From positions 22,763 through 86,762 of the forward strand of contig NZ_JAHZPC010000007.1 in assembly GCF_019929185.1 (NCBI RefSeq): a stretch of 64,000 nt of DNA, read 5' to 3'. Below are positions 8,184 to 17,520 of the stretch, in pieces. Positions within the stretch are counted from its first letter, which is position 1. The number at the start of each line of letters is the position of its first letter. Under the pieces are notes generated by a model, which did no database searches, was not told where the DNA came from, and saw only the letters and a program-made list of their open reading frames with translations. The DNA comes from Streptococcus parasanguinis (GTDB lineage Bacteria > Bacillota > Bacilli > Lactobacillales > Streptococcaceae). A program made the position numbers and the translations under genes.

Positions 8184-10979
8184 TTAGTCCTCTTCATATT
8201 GTTTTGGATTATAGAACCACATTCCTAGCCCTGCAAAAAGAACAATAGTCATCAGAAGGAAGGCCACTTGATTTCCAATTTCTCCTGTCATCGAAATCGT
8301 TTGACGAAGACCAGAAACGGTATAGCTCATTGGCAAGAATGGATGAATGGCTTGGAAAAATCCATTTGTCAAAGCAAGAGGATAGGTTCCTGCACTAGAA
8401 GCCAATTGCAAGAGCAAGAGGATCAAGGAAAGGAAAGCACCGACTTTTCTTTGCCATGTCGTCAAAGCTGTTACGATAGACATGAAGGCTACACTACCAA
8501 TCACACAAAGGAAGAGAGTAGCCATCTCATGATTAGCTGATAAACCAATCAAGTGAACGGCACCATAGACCAAGACTCCTGCAATCACCGCAATCGTTCC
8601 GTTGACCTCAAAGCGAGATTTAAACCATGCCCAGCGACTTTCAGGATGACGACCGGATGGTAATTTTGCAAAGATCATGTTGGTTGACAAGGCACAAACA
8701 AAGAGAGCTACCGAGATCATATAAGGAGCCATTCCAACACCATTCACAGGGGTATTGTCATGGTCTGTTTTAGACAAAGTGACAGGATCTGCTAAGGTTT
8801 TAGCGTTTTCTTTTTCAGTTGTAGCCACATTCAATTGTCCCTTAGCATCGTTTAATCCTTGACTCAAGGTTTGGCTTCCTGTTGCTAATTCACCTAAACC
8901 ATTTGTCAATGTTTGGCCACCCGCTGCTAATTTGCTGGACCCATCTGAGATTTGATTTGCTCCGTCAGCTAGTTTATCAGCCCCCGTCACCAATTGACCT
9001 GATTTCTCTGTCAACTGGTTAACACCTGTGACAAGTTTGTTGACACCACCTGCCAACTCTGGAGTTTTGCTGTTCAATTGCCCTACTCCATCTGCTAATT
9101 TTCCAGCACCAGCAATCAATTCACCAGATTTACTTGTCAATTGTGTTGCTCCTGAAGCCAGTTGATTCATACCTGATGTCAAAGCAGGCATCTTACCATT
9201 TAACTCACCTAGTCCAGAAGTTAATTGATTACTTCCTGCAAGCAATTCCGATGATTTACTATCTAGTTGGCCAACACCTGCTGCTAACTGACTAGCACCA
9301 TCCGTTAAAGTGCTACTATTGGTCTGAAGTTGGCTTGCCCCACTAGCGATTTTATCAACACCAGCTGTATAAGCGCCGATTCCTTGACTGATGGTTTGAC
9401 TAGCTGGTAACAATTGTCCACTAACTGCGGATTGGATTTTAGACAAGCCACTTGACAAGTCTGTCAAGGTTGAAGAAGCTGTCGGTAAAACTTGATTGGC
9501 TGCAGTTTGCAACTGTGTCAAGCTATTTCCTGTATTCAAACTACTTTGGATCGTTTGGATCGTTGTCAAGATCCCTTGAGCCGCCGTTTCACTCGAGCTT
9601 GGGCTAGATGAGATCGCCGCACTGATTTCCGCTTGTTGATCAGCTGTCATTGCTTGATAAGCTGCTGTCCCTTGCACACTTGCAAGGGCATTTGCACGAT
9701 CCGCTTGGGCTGAAGCAAGGATTGATTGAGCTGAATTCGCAATACTCGTCAAGCCAGACGAAAGTTGACTGGTATCTACCGAAGCATTTTGAATCGCTGC
9801 ATTTAATTGGTTTAAACCAGCTGCCAATTGATCAATATGAGCTGATTGGCTTGTAGAAGCTTGTAGCTGGCTTGATAATGTTTGAATACCTGATTCTAAT
9901 TGAGAAACTCCATTTCGAAGAGTAGTGGATTGACTACTTAATTGACCCGCTCCCTCTGATAATGTAGCGACTCCATTTGTATAGGTCACTAAACCATTTG
10001 AAAAGTTAGATAGACCCGAATTCAATTGACGCACGCCATTGGTATAATTCCCAAGACCGTCATTGAGCGTCCCCATACCGCTGGTTAATCGACCAACTCC
10101 TGACGCCAACTGAGGGGTTTGACTCGCCATTTGATTGAGACCATTTCCTAATTGATCCACTCCGGTAGCGTAAGCCATCAATCCTGTATTAAAAGTGCCA
10201 AACCCATTATTTAATTGATTGACTCCAGATACCAAATTTGGAAGTTGACCAGCCATTTGATTGAGACCATTTCCCAATTGACCAACACCATCTGTATAGG
10301 CTGCTAGACCAGTTCGGAGAGTGGTTGCACCATCTGAAAATGCCAAGCTTGAACGAGCCAATGTATTCAAATTAGTGGTCAGTGTTTGCCCACCGTTTTC
10401 CAACTTTGTTGCACCATCTGCTAATTTAGCACTTCCATCTGCCGCTGTCCCCATACCAGATTTAAGCGATCCCATTTTGGAAAATAAAGCTGTGGTATAA
10501 GTATTGGTCACTTTTTCAGCCACTGTCTGCTGCATTTTTGTCATCGCAGAGTCGCTCATTTTTCCTGCGATAAAACTATGACCACTGGACGTTTGGTAAT
10601 CAATAGTCATCTGTTCCGGATGATTGGTTAAGATGGAGCTAGCTTTTTTTGAAAGATCCTCAGGTAGCGTTACAATCATATAATAATCGCCATTTTTTAG
10701 ACCATCTTTCGCAGCTTTCTCATCTACAAAATGAAAATCAAGTGAATCATTGTCCTTCAAATTGGACACCATGTCTTTTCCAATTTCCATCTTTTGTCCA
10801 TTATATGTAGCAGATTGATCCTTATTGACAACCGCTACAGGAAGATCCGAAACCTGACCATATGGATCCCACATGGAAGATAGAAAAATAATATTATAAA
10901 GAGCTGGAATTAACGCAACTCCAATCATGACAATGATAAATGTCGGCTTTTTAAGAATAGCCTTCCATTCTTTCATCAT
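8184..10979 (-). CDS. YhgE/Pip-family membrane protein, ABC-2-permease-like
   Basis: 931 residues from the ATG at 10979, chosen because GGAG lies 9 bases upstream; an extra 40-residue upstream extension in frame runs through the promoter and is unlikely. The layout is one membrane segment near residues 14-34, a large extracellular part and five or so membrane segments in the last 200 residues. The extracellular part is built from many repeats of the type ANQLxxGxxQLxxG, predicted to form a long coiled coil. This is the family of B. subtilis YhgE and lactococcal Pip (phage infection protein). Its closeness to ABC-2 permeases and to the ESX/type VII accessory protein EsaA is known for the family; the role here is unknown. 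It is divergent from a TetR regulator. Confidence 0.85.
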   Translation of the reverse strand: MMKEWKAILKKPTFIIVMIGVALIPALYNIIFLSSMWDPYGQVSDLPVAVVNKDQSATYNGQKMEIGKDMVSNLKDNDSLDFHFVDEKAAKDGLKNGDYYMIVTLPEDLSKKASSILTNHPEQMTIDYQTSSGHSFIAGKMSDSAMTKMQQTVAEKVTNTYTTALFSKMGSLKSGMGTAADGSAKLADGATKLENGGQTLTTNLNTLARSSLAFSDGATTLRTGLAAYTDGVGQLGNGLNQMAGQLPNLVSGVNQLNNGFGTFNTGLMAYATGVDQLGNGLNQMASQTPQLASGVGRLTSGMGTLNDGLGNYTNGVRQLNSGLSNFSNGLVTYTNGVATLSEGAGQLSSQSTTLRNGVSQLESGIQTLSSQLQASTSQSAHIDQLAAGLNQLNAAIQNASVDTSQLSSGLTSIANSAQSILASAQADRANALASVQGTAAYQAMTADQQAEISAAISSSPSSSETAAQGILTTIQTIQSSLNTGNSLTQLQTAANQVLPTASSTLTDLSSGLSKIQSAVSGQLLPASQTISQGIGAYTAGVDKIASGASQLQTNSSTLTDGASQLAAGVGQLDSKSSELLAGSNQLTSGLGELNGKMPALTSGMNQLASGATQLTSKSGELIAGAGKLADGVGQLNSKTPELAGGVNKLVTGVNQLTEKSGQLVTGADKLADGANQISDGSSKLAAGGQTLTNGLGELATGSQTLSQGLNDAKGQLNVATTEKENAKTLADPVTLSKTDHDNTPVNGVGMAPYMISVALFVCALSTNMIFAKLPSGRHPESRWAWFKSRFEVNGTIAVIAGVLVYGAVHLIGLSANHEMATLFLCVIGSVAFMSIVTALTTWQRKVGAFLSLILLLLQLASSAGTYPLALTNGFFQAIHPFLPMSYTVSGLRQTISMTGEIGNQVAFLLMTIVLFAGLGMWFYNPKQYEED

Positions 10980-10995
10980 ATTTTTTGTCTCCTTT

Positions 10996-11013
10996 TTATA
11001 CACAATGTCTAAA
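10996..11013 (-). promoter_or_regulatory. Putative TetR-family operator copy 1
   Basis: On the minus strand this reads TTTAGACATTGTGTATAA, in the leader of the YhgE-like gene just upstream of its ribosome binding site. The same sequence with small changes is found inverted at 11071-11089. The pairing with the adjacent TetR gene is an inference. Confidence 0.5.
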
Positions 11014-11070
11014 TTTCTGATATAATAGATTATACAGTTTCTAGAAAATTTCACAAGTAGGAATTTTATT

Positions 11071-11089
11071 TTTTGGACACTGTGTATAA
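11071..11089 (+). promoter_or_regulatory. Putative TetR-family operator copy 2
   Basis: TTTTGGACACTGTGTATAA, overlapping a TATAAT -10 box for the TetR gene. The core ACACTGTGT is palindromic. It matches the minus-strand copy at 10996-11013 at nearly every base. Confidence 0.5.
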
Positions 11090-11112
11090 TTTTGTGCAAA
11101 AAGGATTAACAG

Positions 11113-11646
11113 ATGACTGAGAGCAATAAACGATTAAAAACAAAACGAAATATTGAGGAGGCGATGGTTCGACTACTCGAAAAGGAATCATTCGACCAAA
11201 TCACAACGGTTGAGTTAGCACAAGAATCCGGTATTAGTCGCTCTAGCTTTTATACCCACTATCGAGACAAGTACGATATGATCGAGCGCTACCAACAAGC
11301 ACTCTTTCACAAGCTTGAATATATCTTTGACAAACACCAAGACGACAAGCGTCAAGCGATTACAGAGGTGTTCGAATTTCTAACCAAGGAGCCCCTCTTT
11401 GCGGTTCTTCTGACAGAGAATGGAACCAAAGAGATCCAAACCTTCTTACGACATAAATTACAGATTCTTCTGGTTGATAGTTTGCAAGAACGCTATAGTC
11501 ATAAATCATTAACAGATATTGAAAGAGTCTACAGTTCTGTCTATCTGACCAATGCCTTCTTCGGAGTCTGTCAAATGTGGGTTTCTCGCGGAAAAAAAGA
11601 AAGCCCTCAACAAATGGCTGAATTTTTAATGAAAATGTTACGGTAA
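11113..11646 (+). CDS. TetR/AcrR-family transcriptional regulator
   Basis: 177 residues. The N-terminal DNA-binding domain is clear: KTKRNIEEAMVRLLEKESFDQIT, then the helix-turn-helix ESGISRSSFYTHYRDKYDM at about 37-55. The C-terminal half is a helical ligand-binding domain of the short type. It is divergent from the YhgE-like gene with two inverted copies of a candidate operator between them, so it most likely represses that gene and itself. The ligand is unknown. A strong terminator follows. Confidence 0.9.
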   Translation: MTESNKRLKTKRNIEEAMVRLLEKESFDQITTVELAQESGISRSSFYTHYRDKYDMIERYQQALFHKLEYIFDKHQDDKRQAITEVFEFLTKEPLFAVLLTENGTKEIQTFLRHKLQILLVDSLQERYSHKSLTDIERVYSSVYLTNAFFGVCQMWVSRGKKESPQQMAEFLMKMLR

Positions 11647-11652
11647 CAGTCT

Positions 11653-11685
11653 CTCCTGATCTATCTAGATCAGGAGTTTTTTATT
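11653..11685 (+). terminator. Terminator after the TetR gene
   Basis: CTCCTGATC and GATCAGGAG form a 9-bp stem with a 6-base loop, followed by TTTTTTATT. Confidence 0.85.
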
Positions 11686-11801
11686 AGAAGGTTTCAGTTT
11701 TAAGAAAACAAAAAATCCGCTTCATTTTATGAAACAGCCTTAGAGAATTTATAACTGAACAAAAAGGGGAGCAAACCCAGAAATCAACGGTTTAAGACAA
11801 A

Positions 11802-11832
11802 ACAAAAAGCCCACTGTTGTAGGCTTTCTGCA
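11802..11832 (-). terminator. Terminator after rpsD
   Basis: On the minus strand AAAGCCTAC and GTGGGCTTT pair around AACA, followed by a T-rich tract. Confidence 0.75.
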
Positions 11833-11847
11833 AGTTTTTTCTTAAAA

Positions 11848-12459
11848 TTAAAGCATTTTGTTGTAGAATTCAACGACAAGTGCTTCGTTGATTTCTGGGT
11901 TGATTTCATCGCGTTCTGGAAGGCGAGTCAATGAACCTTCAAGTTTGTCAGCATCGAATGATACGAATGCTGGACGTCCAACTGTAGCTTCAACAGCTTC
12001 AAGGATAGCTGGAACTTTAGCTGATTTTTCACGAACTGAGATCACTTGACCTGGAGTTACGCGGTATGAAGGGATATCAACGCGTTTTCCGTCAACAAGG
12101 ATGTGACCGTGGTTAACGAATTGACGAGCTTGACGACGAGTAGTCGCAAGTCCAAGACGGTAAACAACGTTATCCAAACGACGTTCCAAAAGAAGCATAA
12201 AGTTGAAACCGACAGTTCCTTCTTTAACTTTAGTAGCTTGTACGAACAAGTTACGGAATTGTTTTTCACCAAGTCCGTAAGAGAAACGAAGTTTTTGTTT
12301 TTCAGCTAATTGCAAACCGTATTCTGACAATTTTGAACGGTTGTTTGGTCCGTGTTGACCTGGTACGTAGTTACGACGTGCCAATTCTTTACCTGTACCT
12401 GTAAGTGACAAGCCAAGACGGCGAGATTGTTTCCAAGATGGTCCTGTATAACGTGACAT
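11848..12459 (-). CDS. rpsD: 30S ribosomal protein S4
   Basis: 203 residues, normal for S4. It has the N-terminal [19 protein letters not shown] found in Firmicutes, and the S4 RNA-binding domain, [28 protein letters not shown], from about residue 91. S4 nucleates assembly of the small subunit body and in several bacteria represses translation of its own mRNA. The gene stands alone with its own promoter, a leader of about 150 bases and a terminator. Confidence 0.98.
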   Translation of the reverse strand: MSRYTGPSWKQSRRLGLSLTGTGKELARRNYVPGQHGPNNRSKLSEYGLQLAEKQKLRFSYGLGEKQFRNLFVQATKVKEGTVGFNFMLLLERRLDNVVYRLGLATTRRQARQFVNHGHILVDGKRVDIPSYRVTPGQVISVREKSAKVPAILEAVEATVGRPAFVSFDADKLEGSLTRLPERDEINPEINEALVVEFYNKML

Positions 12460-12648
12460 GTGAAATGTCCTCCTATAAAAATAATTTTTGTAGGAAATAA
12501 CGTTTTAGACAAACCTGATTCGTTCAGAAAGCCTTCGCCCAAACAGCAAAGGTTACTTTTCTAGCTGGCTTCCTGTTGACGAGCTTCATTTTGTCCTGCT
12601 GTCATTTCGCACAAATTCTATTCTATCACGGAATAGAGACTTTGTAAA
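12460..12648 (-). promoter_or_regulatory. rpsD promoter and long structured leader
   Basis: On the minus strand TTTACA (12648-12643), a 17-base spacer and TAGAAT (12625-12620) form a good promoter. Transcription would start near 12613, leaving about 150 bases of leader before the ATG. Within it GAAGCC and GGCTTTC segments can pair. Such leaders in other Firmicutes carry S4 autoregulatory sites, but I cannot assign a known structure here. No other gene is present. Confidence 0.5.
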
Positions 12649-12664
12649 GCCCTTCAAAACAATT

Positions 12665-13396
12665 TCAATGAAATTCAGCCAATAATTCTACGATTCGTTT
12701 TTTATATTGCAATTGTTGCCAGTCTCTATCCGTTGCTGGATCCCATTTTAAAGGAAGATCTGCAACAATTTCTCCAGGATTATGATTCAAGATATAGACC
12801 CGGTCACTCAATGTCAAAGCTTCTTCGATACTATGAGTGATCAAAAGAGTGGTGAGACCAAGACGTTCCTTGCTTTCCAGATACCATTGATAAAGATCCT
12901 GCCTTGTCAATTCATCTAAAGCACTAAAAGCTTCATCTAATAAGAAGACAGAATGACCCAGAAGATAGGTTCTCAATAGCGCCACCCGTTGCCGCATCCC
13001 CCCACTCAGCGCATTGGGATAATGGTTGGCGATACTTCCCAACTTGAATTCCTCTAACAATTTTATAGCTGTAGATGTCGCCTCTTCCTTAGGAATTTTT
13101 TTTAATTGAAGGGGAAGAATAATATTTCCCAATACTGTCTTATGTTCTAACAACAGATCCTTTTGTAGCATATAGCTGACTTTCCCAAAAGAGATCGGGG
13201 CATCATCTACTTCTATAGACCCCTTTTGCAAGGGAAGGATCCCAGCAATTAAATTGAACAAGGTCGATTTCCCAACCCCACTTGGACCTAAAATAGATAC
13301 GATTTCTCCTTTTTGCACTTCTAGTGATACATTATTTAAAACTGCTTTATCTCCAAATGAGAAACTTACATCTTTTACTGTTAAAATATCAGTCAC
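12665..13396 (-). CDS. thiZ: ABC transporter ATPase for thiamine precursor (ThiZ-like)
   Basis: 243 residues. Walker A GPSGVGKST at about 37-45, signature LSGGMRQRV near 130-138 and Walker B/D-loop FLLDEAFSALDE near 150-161. This is the nitrate/sulfonate/taurine-type ATPase subgroup that serves NMT1-type uptake systems. It overlaps the substrate-binding protein gene by 8 bases and follows the permease in the same TPP-riboswitch-led operon, so it should energise uptake of a thiamine pyrimidine precursor. Specificity is inferred from the riboswitch and binding protein. Confidence 0.88.
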   Translation of the reverse strand: MTDILTVKDVSFSFGDKAVLNNVSLEVQKGEIVSILGPSGVGKSTLFNLIAGILPLQKGSIEVDDAPISFGKVSYMLQKDLLLEHKTVLGNIILPLQLKKIPKEEATSTAIKLLEEFKLGSIANHYPNALSGGMRQRVALLRTYLLGHSVFLLDEAFSALDELTRQDLYQWYLESKERLGLTTLLITHSIEEALTLSDRVYILNHNPGEIVADLPLKWDPATDRDWQQLQYKKRIVELLAEFH

Positions 13397-14384
13397 CTAC
13401 CAATTCATTTGTGAAACCTTTGTCTCTTAAGTCATTTGAGACCAAACCTTGCTCTTTTGCCCAAGCATAAAAAGCATTCCAACGTTTGGAGTCAAACTGC
13501 CCCCACTTGTCCTTATCTGAAGCATATTGACTGGAAAGATATTTTTGAGAAGCTAGAACAAAATCACGCTGGTTAGCTAAGGCAGGGGCCTGTTTGATCA
13601 AGATATCTGCTGCTTCTTCTGGATGCTCTATAGCATATTGGTAGCCTTTTTTCACCGCTTGAATGAATTTTTTTGCTTCCTCTTTATGAGACTTCAAATA
13701 GTCATTGTTAGCAATAATAACAGGCGAATAGTAGTCAAATGCAGGAACAAAATCTTTCATATAGAAGAAATTGGTCTTCATTCCCTTTTGCTCAGCCAAA
13801 ATTCCATCCCAACCGTGATAAATCCAAGCAGCATCAAAGACCTTATTTTCAATCGGAGTAATGGAATTTGAATCACTATTTGGAACCAATTTTACTTGAT
13901 TAAAATCAGCCCCTTCTTTTTTCATCATCGATTTGATCATTTCCAACTCAATTGGATCATTCCAGGTGCCATACCGCTTCCCAGCCAAATCCTTGGGACT
14001 TGTGATCGCTGCATCTTTTCTTGAAATAATCCCTGACGTATTGTGTTCGACGATAGCTGCAACAGCGGTAATACCCGCACCTTTATCCAATTTCTTGGCC
14101 ATAGAATCTTGGAAATAAATACCAAATGGAGCTTTCCCATTGATAATCAAATCAGAACTACTGTCTTCAGGGGGAAGTTTTATATCTACATCCAGTCCTG
14201 CATCTTTAAAGTACCCTTTTTCCTTAGCTACATAGAGACCCGTATGATTGGTATTCGGGGTCCAATCTAGAATAAAATCAATCTTTTTCAAATCGCTTGA
14301 CGATTGCTTGACAGAATTTTGACAAGCGCTCAAGAAAACAAATCCCAATATTATTGAGAAAAATAAACCCATTGACTTTTTCAT
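13389..14384 (-). CDS. thiY: NMT1/THI5-like substrate-binding lipoprotein (ThiY-like)
   Basis: 331 residues. The lipoprotein signal ends LSAC with cysteine 21. The mature part opens with IDFILDWTPNTNHTGLYVAKEKGYF, the hallmark of the NMT1/THI5-like family that includes ThiY, which binds formylaminopyrimidine on the outer face of the membrane. Segments such as GTWNDPIELEMI and DAAWIYHGWDGI also fit the family. It sits in the middle of a three-gene transporter operon led by a TPP riboswitch, which supports a thiamine salvage function. The exact ligand is not proven. Confidence 0.88.
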   Translation of the reverse strand: MKKSMGLFFSIILGFVFLSACQNSVKQSSSDLKKIDFILDWTPNTNHTGLYVAKEKGYFKDAGLDVDIKLPPEDSSSDLIINGKAPFGIYFQDSMAKKLDKGAGITAVAAIVEHNTSGIISRKDAAITSPKDLAGKRYGTWNDPIELEMIKSMMKKEGADFNQVKLVPNSDSNSITPIENKVFDAAWIYHGWDGILAEQKGMKTNFFYMKDFVPAFDYYSPVIIANNDYLKSHKEEAKKFIQAVKKGYQYAIEHPEEAADILIKQAPALANQRDFVLASQKYLSSQYASDKDKWGQFDSKRWNAFYAWAKEQGLVSNDLRDKGFTNELVGD

Positions 14385-14440
14385 TAGCTATACCTCTTTT
14401 ACATTATTGTCAATTTAATTTTACACCATTTACAAGTTTG

Positions 14441-15199
14441 TCAATCCTTTTTCCATTTCAGAACGGTTCGTTCTAATTGGTCAACGAGAAACATACCGAG
14501 TAAACTAATAGCAGAAATCAATACAATGATCGCAAACATCGTATCATACTGAAATAACTTCTTCGATTGGATCATATAGACCCCCAATCCATCAAAACCT
14601 CCTAACCATTCTGAAACTACCGTACTGATAAAAGCATAGGAAACACTCACACGTAAACCTGCAAAAAAATAAGGAAGCGCTGCAGGAATTTTATAATGGA
14701 CTAAGGTCTGAAAATGGTTGGCTTGCATAATCTGAAACAATCTCAAGATATCATGATCACAATGACGAAAACCATCTAAGAAACTAACTACAATGGGAAA
14801 CACCACCGTAATAATGATCAAGACAAGCTTTGGAAGGATACCATAACCAAACCAAAGAACCAAGATGGGGGCTAAGGCAATCGTCGGAATCGTCTGTATG
14901 ATAACCATAAAAGGATAGACTAGATCATTGACCCATTGAAAACTATCCATGACAATCGCTAAAACTGCAGCCAGAAGAACCCCTATAACTAGTCCGAGCA
15001 AGGCTACTTGAAGAGTAGACAAGCTGTGATGAAGCAGAAGCGCTCGATCCCGAACAAAGGCAGTCCCAATTTCAAGCGGTGTCGGCAATACAAATTTTGG
15101 CAAGATGTTTAAAACCCCTGCCAACTGCCATAAGACAAGAAGACTGCTAAAACCTGCAAATCCTATCAATTGTTTTGAATATCTTTTTACAAGAGACAT
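14441..15199 (-). CDS. thiX: ABC transporter permease for thiamine precursor (ThiX-like)
   Basis: 252 residues from the ATG at 15199, which has AAAGGAGG upstream; an in-frame GTG at 15217 contains that ribosome binding site and is rejected. There are six hydrophobic segments, with the BPD-type permease coupling loop around EWLGGFDGLGVYMIQ near residue 190. It is the first gene after the TPP riboswitch and precedes the binding protein and ATPase. With them it should form an importer of a thiamine pyrimidine precursor. Confidence 0.88.
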   Translation of the reverse strand: MSLVKRYSKQLIGFAGFSSLLVLWQLAGVLNILPKFVLPTPLEIGTAFVRDRALLLHHSLSTLQVALLGLVIGVLLAAVLAIVMDSFQWVNDLVYPFMVIIQTIPTIALAPILVLWFGYGILPKLVLIIITVVFPIVVSFLDGFRHCDHDILRLFQIMQANHFQTLVHYKIPAALPYFFAGLRVSVSYAFISTVVSEWLGGFDGLGVYMIQSKKLFQYDTMFAIIVLISAISLLGMFLVDQLERTVLKWKKD

Positions 15200-15221
15200 C
15201 GTAACCTCCTTTCTCACAAAT

Positions 15222-15368
15222 AAAAAACGCCTCCAAAATGGGAGACGGATTGCACAAGGTCACTCATAACGAAAAATACATTTCATTTGTTTCCTACGCT
15301 GGCATTACCCAGATCAGGTGCGGTCGAAGCTTACACTTCCTCTCAGACTGTACACAGACTCCCATATG
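15222..15368 (-). promoter_or_regulatory. TPP riboswitch with terminator
   Basis: On the minus strand the aptamer runs from about 15366 to 15287. It contains the CTGAGAGG segment near 15347 and, around 15300-15325, the conserved CACCTGATCTGGGTAATGCCAGCG-type core in two parts (CACCTGATCTGG and GTAATGCCAGCGTAGG). Downstream, CGTCTCC and GGAGGCG pair to make a terminator with a T run at 15222-15250. This is the usual layout for transcriptional shut-off by thiamine pyrophosphate. It controls the three transporter genes that follow. Confidence 0.95.
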
Positions 15369-15409
15369 TATTTATTATAATAACTGATTTAAACGATAAA
15401 AGCAAGAAA

Positions 15410-15682
15410 TTAATCCAAATAACGAATTAAATTTTTCTCTGTTAAAATATCTGAATAGGTGTAAGACTCCACGTAGGTATTAGCTGGTTCACCTGGTAGG
15501 CTATTGTCATTCGTATACTCAATGATAAATAAAGAAGGATAGACCTCAATCAAGCGTCCGAATTTATTCTTTTGACGTTTCCGTCCATTTTCAAGCGTCA
15601 TTTCGACCACTTGTCCTTCATGAGCTTTGATCTCTTCTTTAATTTTTTTCATTTTCGCAACATCTGTAAATGCATCACTCAT
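15410..15682 (-). CDS. veg: Veg-family protein
   Basis: 90 residues matching the small Veg family (DUF1021): VKEEI-type N-terminal helix, GQVVEMTLENGRKR, then IEVYPSLFIIEY, which forms an SH3-like barrel. In B. subtilis Veg promotes biofilm matrix gene expression by affecting SinR. Here it lies 1 base after the dnaB stop codon on the same strand, so it is likely the last gene of the gdpP-rplI-dnaB operon. Function in streptococci is not established to my knowledge. Confidence 0.88.
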   Translation of the reverse strand: MSDAFTDVAKMKKIKEEIKAHEGQVVEMTLENGRKRQKNKFGRLIEVYPSLFIIEYTNDNSLPGEPANTYVESYTYSDILTEKNLIRYLD

Positions 15683-15683
15683 T

Positions 15684-17042
15684 TTATTGATCCTCTCTCT
15701 TTGAAATGCTTGAGAATTTATTGTATTCCTTTTGGAAAATTAATTCTACTGTTCCACGCGCGCCTGAACGGTTTTTTTCGATAATCACTTCAACCGTATT
15801 ATCGGGCATGCCATCTTCTTCCTCTTCACCAGCTCGATCATAATAATCATCTCGGTACAAGAAGGCAACAATATCCGCATCCTGCTCAATCGATCCAGAT
15901 TCACGAATATCAGAAAGAACAGGACGTTTGTCTTGGCGCTGTTCCACACCACGTGATAGCTGACTCAAAGCAATAACGGGAACTTTTAGTTCCTTTGCCA
16001 AAATCTTTAACTGACGAGAAATTTCTGAAACTTCCTGTTGACGGTTTTCTCTTCCAGTCCCTGTAATCAGCTGCAGGTAGTCAATCAGAATAAGACCGAG
16101 ATTGCCTGTTTCCTGCGCTAATTTTCTTGCTCTCGAACGAATCTCAGTGATCCGAATTCCTGGGGTATCATCGATGTAAATACTCGCATTGGCCAAATTT
16201 CCTTGAGCAATGGCATATTTCCGCCACTCTTCATCCGTCAATTGACCTGTACGAATCGAATGGGATTCAATCAAGCCTTCAGCTGCTAACATCCGGTCAA
16301 CCAAACTTTCAGCACCCATTTCTAATGAGAAAATAGCCACTGTCTTATCCAACTTTGTCCCGATATTTTGAGCAATATTTAGAGCAAAGGCTGTTTTCCC
16401 TACTGCAGGACGAGCCGCTAAAATAATCAACTCTTCCTCATGTAGCCCTGTCGTCATATGGTCCAAATCGCGATAGCCTGTCGCAATACCCGTAATATCA
16501 GAGGTTTGAAGCGAGCGGGCTTCCAAGCTACCAAAATTTATATTCAAGATGTCTCGAATATTTTTAAATCCACTACGATTTGCGTTTTCACTAACATCAA
16601 TCAGAGCTTTTTCAGCACCCGCAATGATTTCATCTGAAGGACTTGCACCATCATAAGCTTGATTAATACTTTCCGTTAATCGAGAGATCAATCGACGTAA
16701 GACAGCTTTTTCGGCAACAATTTTCGCGTAATACTCCGCGTTAGCTGAAGTTGGTACCGAATTAATGACTTCTACCAAATAGGAGAGACCACCAATATTT
16801 TGGAGATCCCCCTGACTATCTAAAATATTTCGAACAGTCGTCGCATCAATCGCATCCCCGCGGTCAGCTAGATCGATCATGGCTTTAAAAATCAAACGGT
16901 GCGAGTACTTAAAGAAATCGCCAGGCTCGATATATTCACGAACAAAGACCAATTTCCCCTCATCAATAAAGATGGCTCCCAACACTGATTGTTCAGCTTG
17001 GATATCTTGAGGTTGTGTTCGTAATTCCTCTATCTCAGCCAT
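15684..17042 (-). CDS. dnaB: Replicative DNA helicase
   Basis: 452 residues, hexameric 5'-3' helicase that unwinds the fork (called DnaB in E. coli, DnaC in B. subtilis). The N-terminal DnaB domain (about 12-115) is followed by a RecA-like core: Walker A ARPAVGKTAF at 210-219, Walker B LILIDYLQLI near 310-320, and LSQLSRGVEQR with an arginine-finger region. It lies downstream of rplI in the gdpP-rplI-dnaB-veg run, an order shared with other streptococci. Confidence 0.98.
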   Translation of the reverse strand: MAEIEELRTQPQDIQAEQSVLGAIFIDEGKLVFVREYIEPGDFFKYSHRLIFKAMIDLADRGDAIDATTVRNILDSQGDLQNIGGLSYLVEVINSVPTSANAEYYAKIVAEKAVLRRLISRLTESINQAYDGASPSDEIIAGAEKALIDVSENANRSGFKNIRDILNINFGSLEARSLQTSDITGIATGYRDLDHMTTGLHEEELIILAARPAVGKTAFALNIAQNIGTKLDKTVAIFSLEMGAESLVDRMLAAEGLIESHSIRTGQLTDEEWRKYAIAQGNLANASIYIDDTPGIRITEIRSRARKLAQETGNLGLILIDYLQLITGTGRENRQQEVSEISRQLKILAKELKVPVIALSQLSRGVEQRQDKRPVLSDIRESGSIEQDADIVAFLYRDDYYDRAGEEEEDGMPDNTVEVIIEKNRSGARGTVELIFQKEYNKFSSISKREDQ

Positions 17043-17067
17043 AAAAAAACCTTTCTATCGATCGTGT

Positions 17068-17520
17068 TTACCCTTCGTTTACACGAATATTAATCACACC
17101 TGTAACATCTTGATAAATTTTTACAGGGACGTCAATCAAACCTGTTGAACGAATTGGAGAGGCAACTTGGATATGACGTTTATCAATTTTAATGCCAAAT
17201 TGTTTCTCAAGCTCTTCTGCAATCTTTTTATTGGTAATAGAGCCGAAAGTACGGCCATCTGGCCCAATTTTTTCCGTGAATTGAACAACAGTTGCTTCTT
17301 CTTCTAATTTTGCTTTAATCTTTTGCGCTTCTGCTAACAATTCAGCATGCGCTTTTTCTTCTGACTTTTGCTTTCCACGAAGCTCACCGATTGCTTGGGC
17401 ATTGGCTTCTTTCGCAAGATTTTTCTTGATCAAAAAGTTTTGTGCATAACCAGTAGGCACTTCTTTAATTTCGCCTTTTTTACCTTTACCTTTTACATCC
17501 GCTAAGAAAATAACTTTCAT
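17068..17520 (-). CDS. rplI: 50S ribosomal protein L9
   Basis: 150 residues, standard length. The N-terminal domain [21 protein letters not shown] is typical, a long helix links it to the C-terminal RNA-binding domain, which begins near residue 75. L9 binds 23S rRNA and stabilises reading frame. Its ATG overlaps the TGA stop of gdpP (ATGA), indicating translational coupling. Confidence 0.98.
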   Translation of the reverse strand: MKVIFLADVKGKGKKGEIKEVPTGYAQNFLIKKNLAKEANAQAIGELRGKQKSEEKAHAELLAEAQKIKAKLEEEATVVQFTEKIGPDGRTFGSITNKKIAEELEKQFGIKIDKRHIQVASPIRSTGLIDVPVKIYQDVTGVINIRVNEG

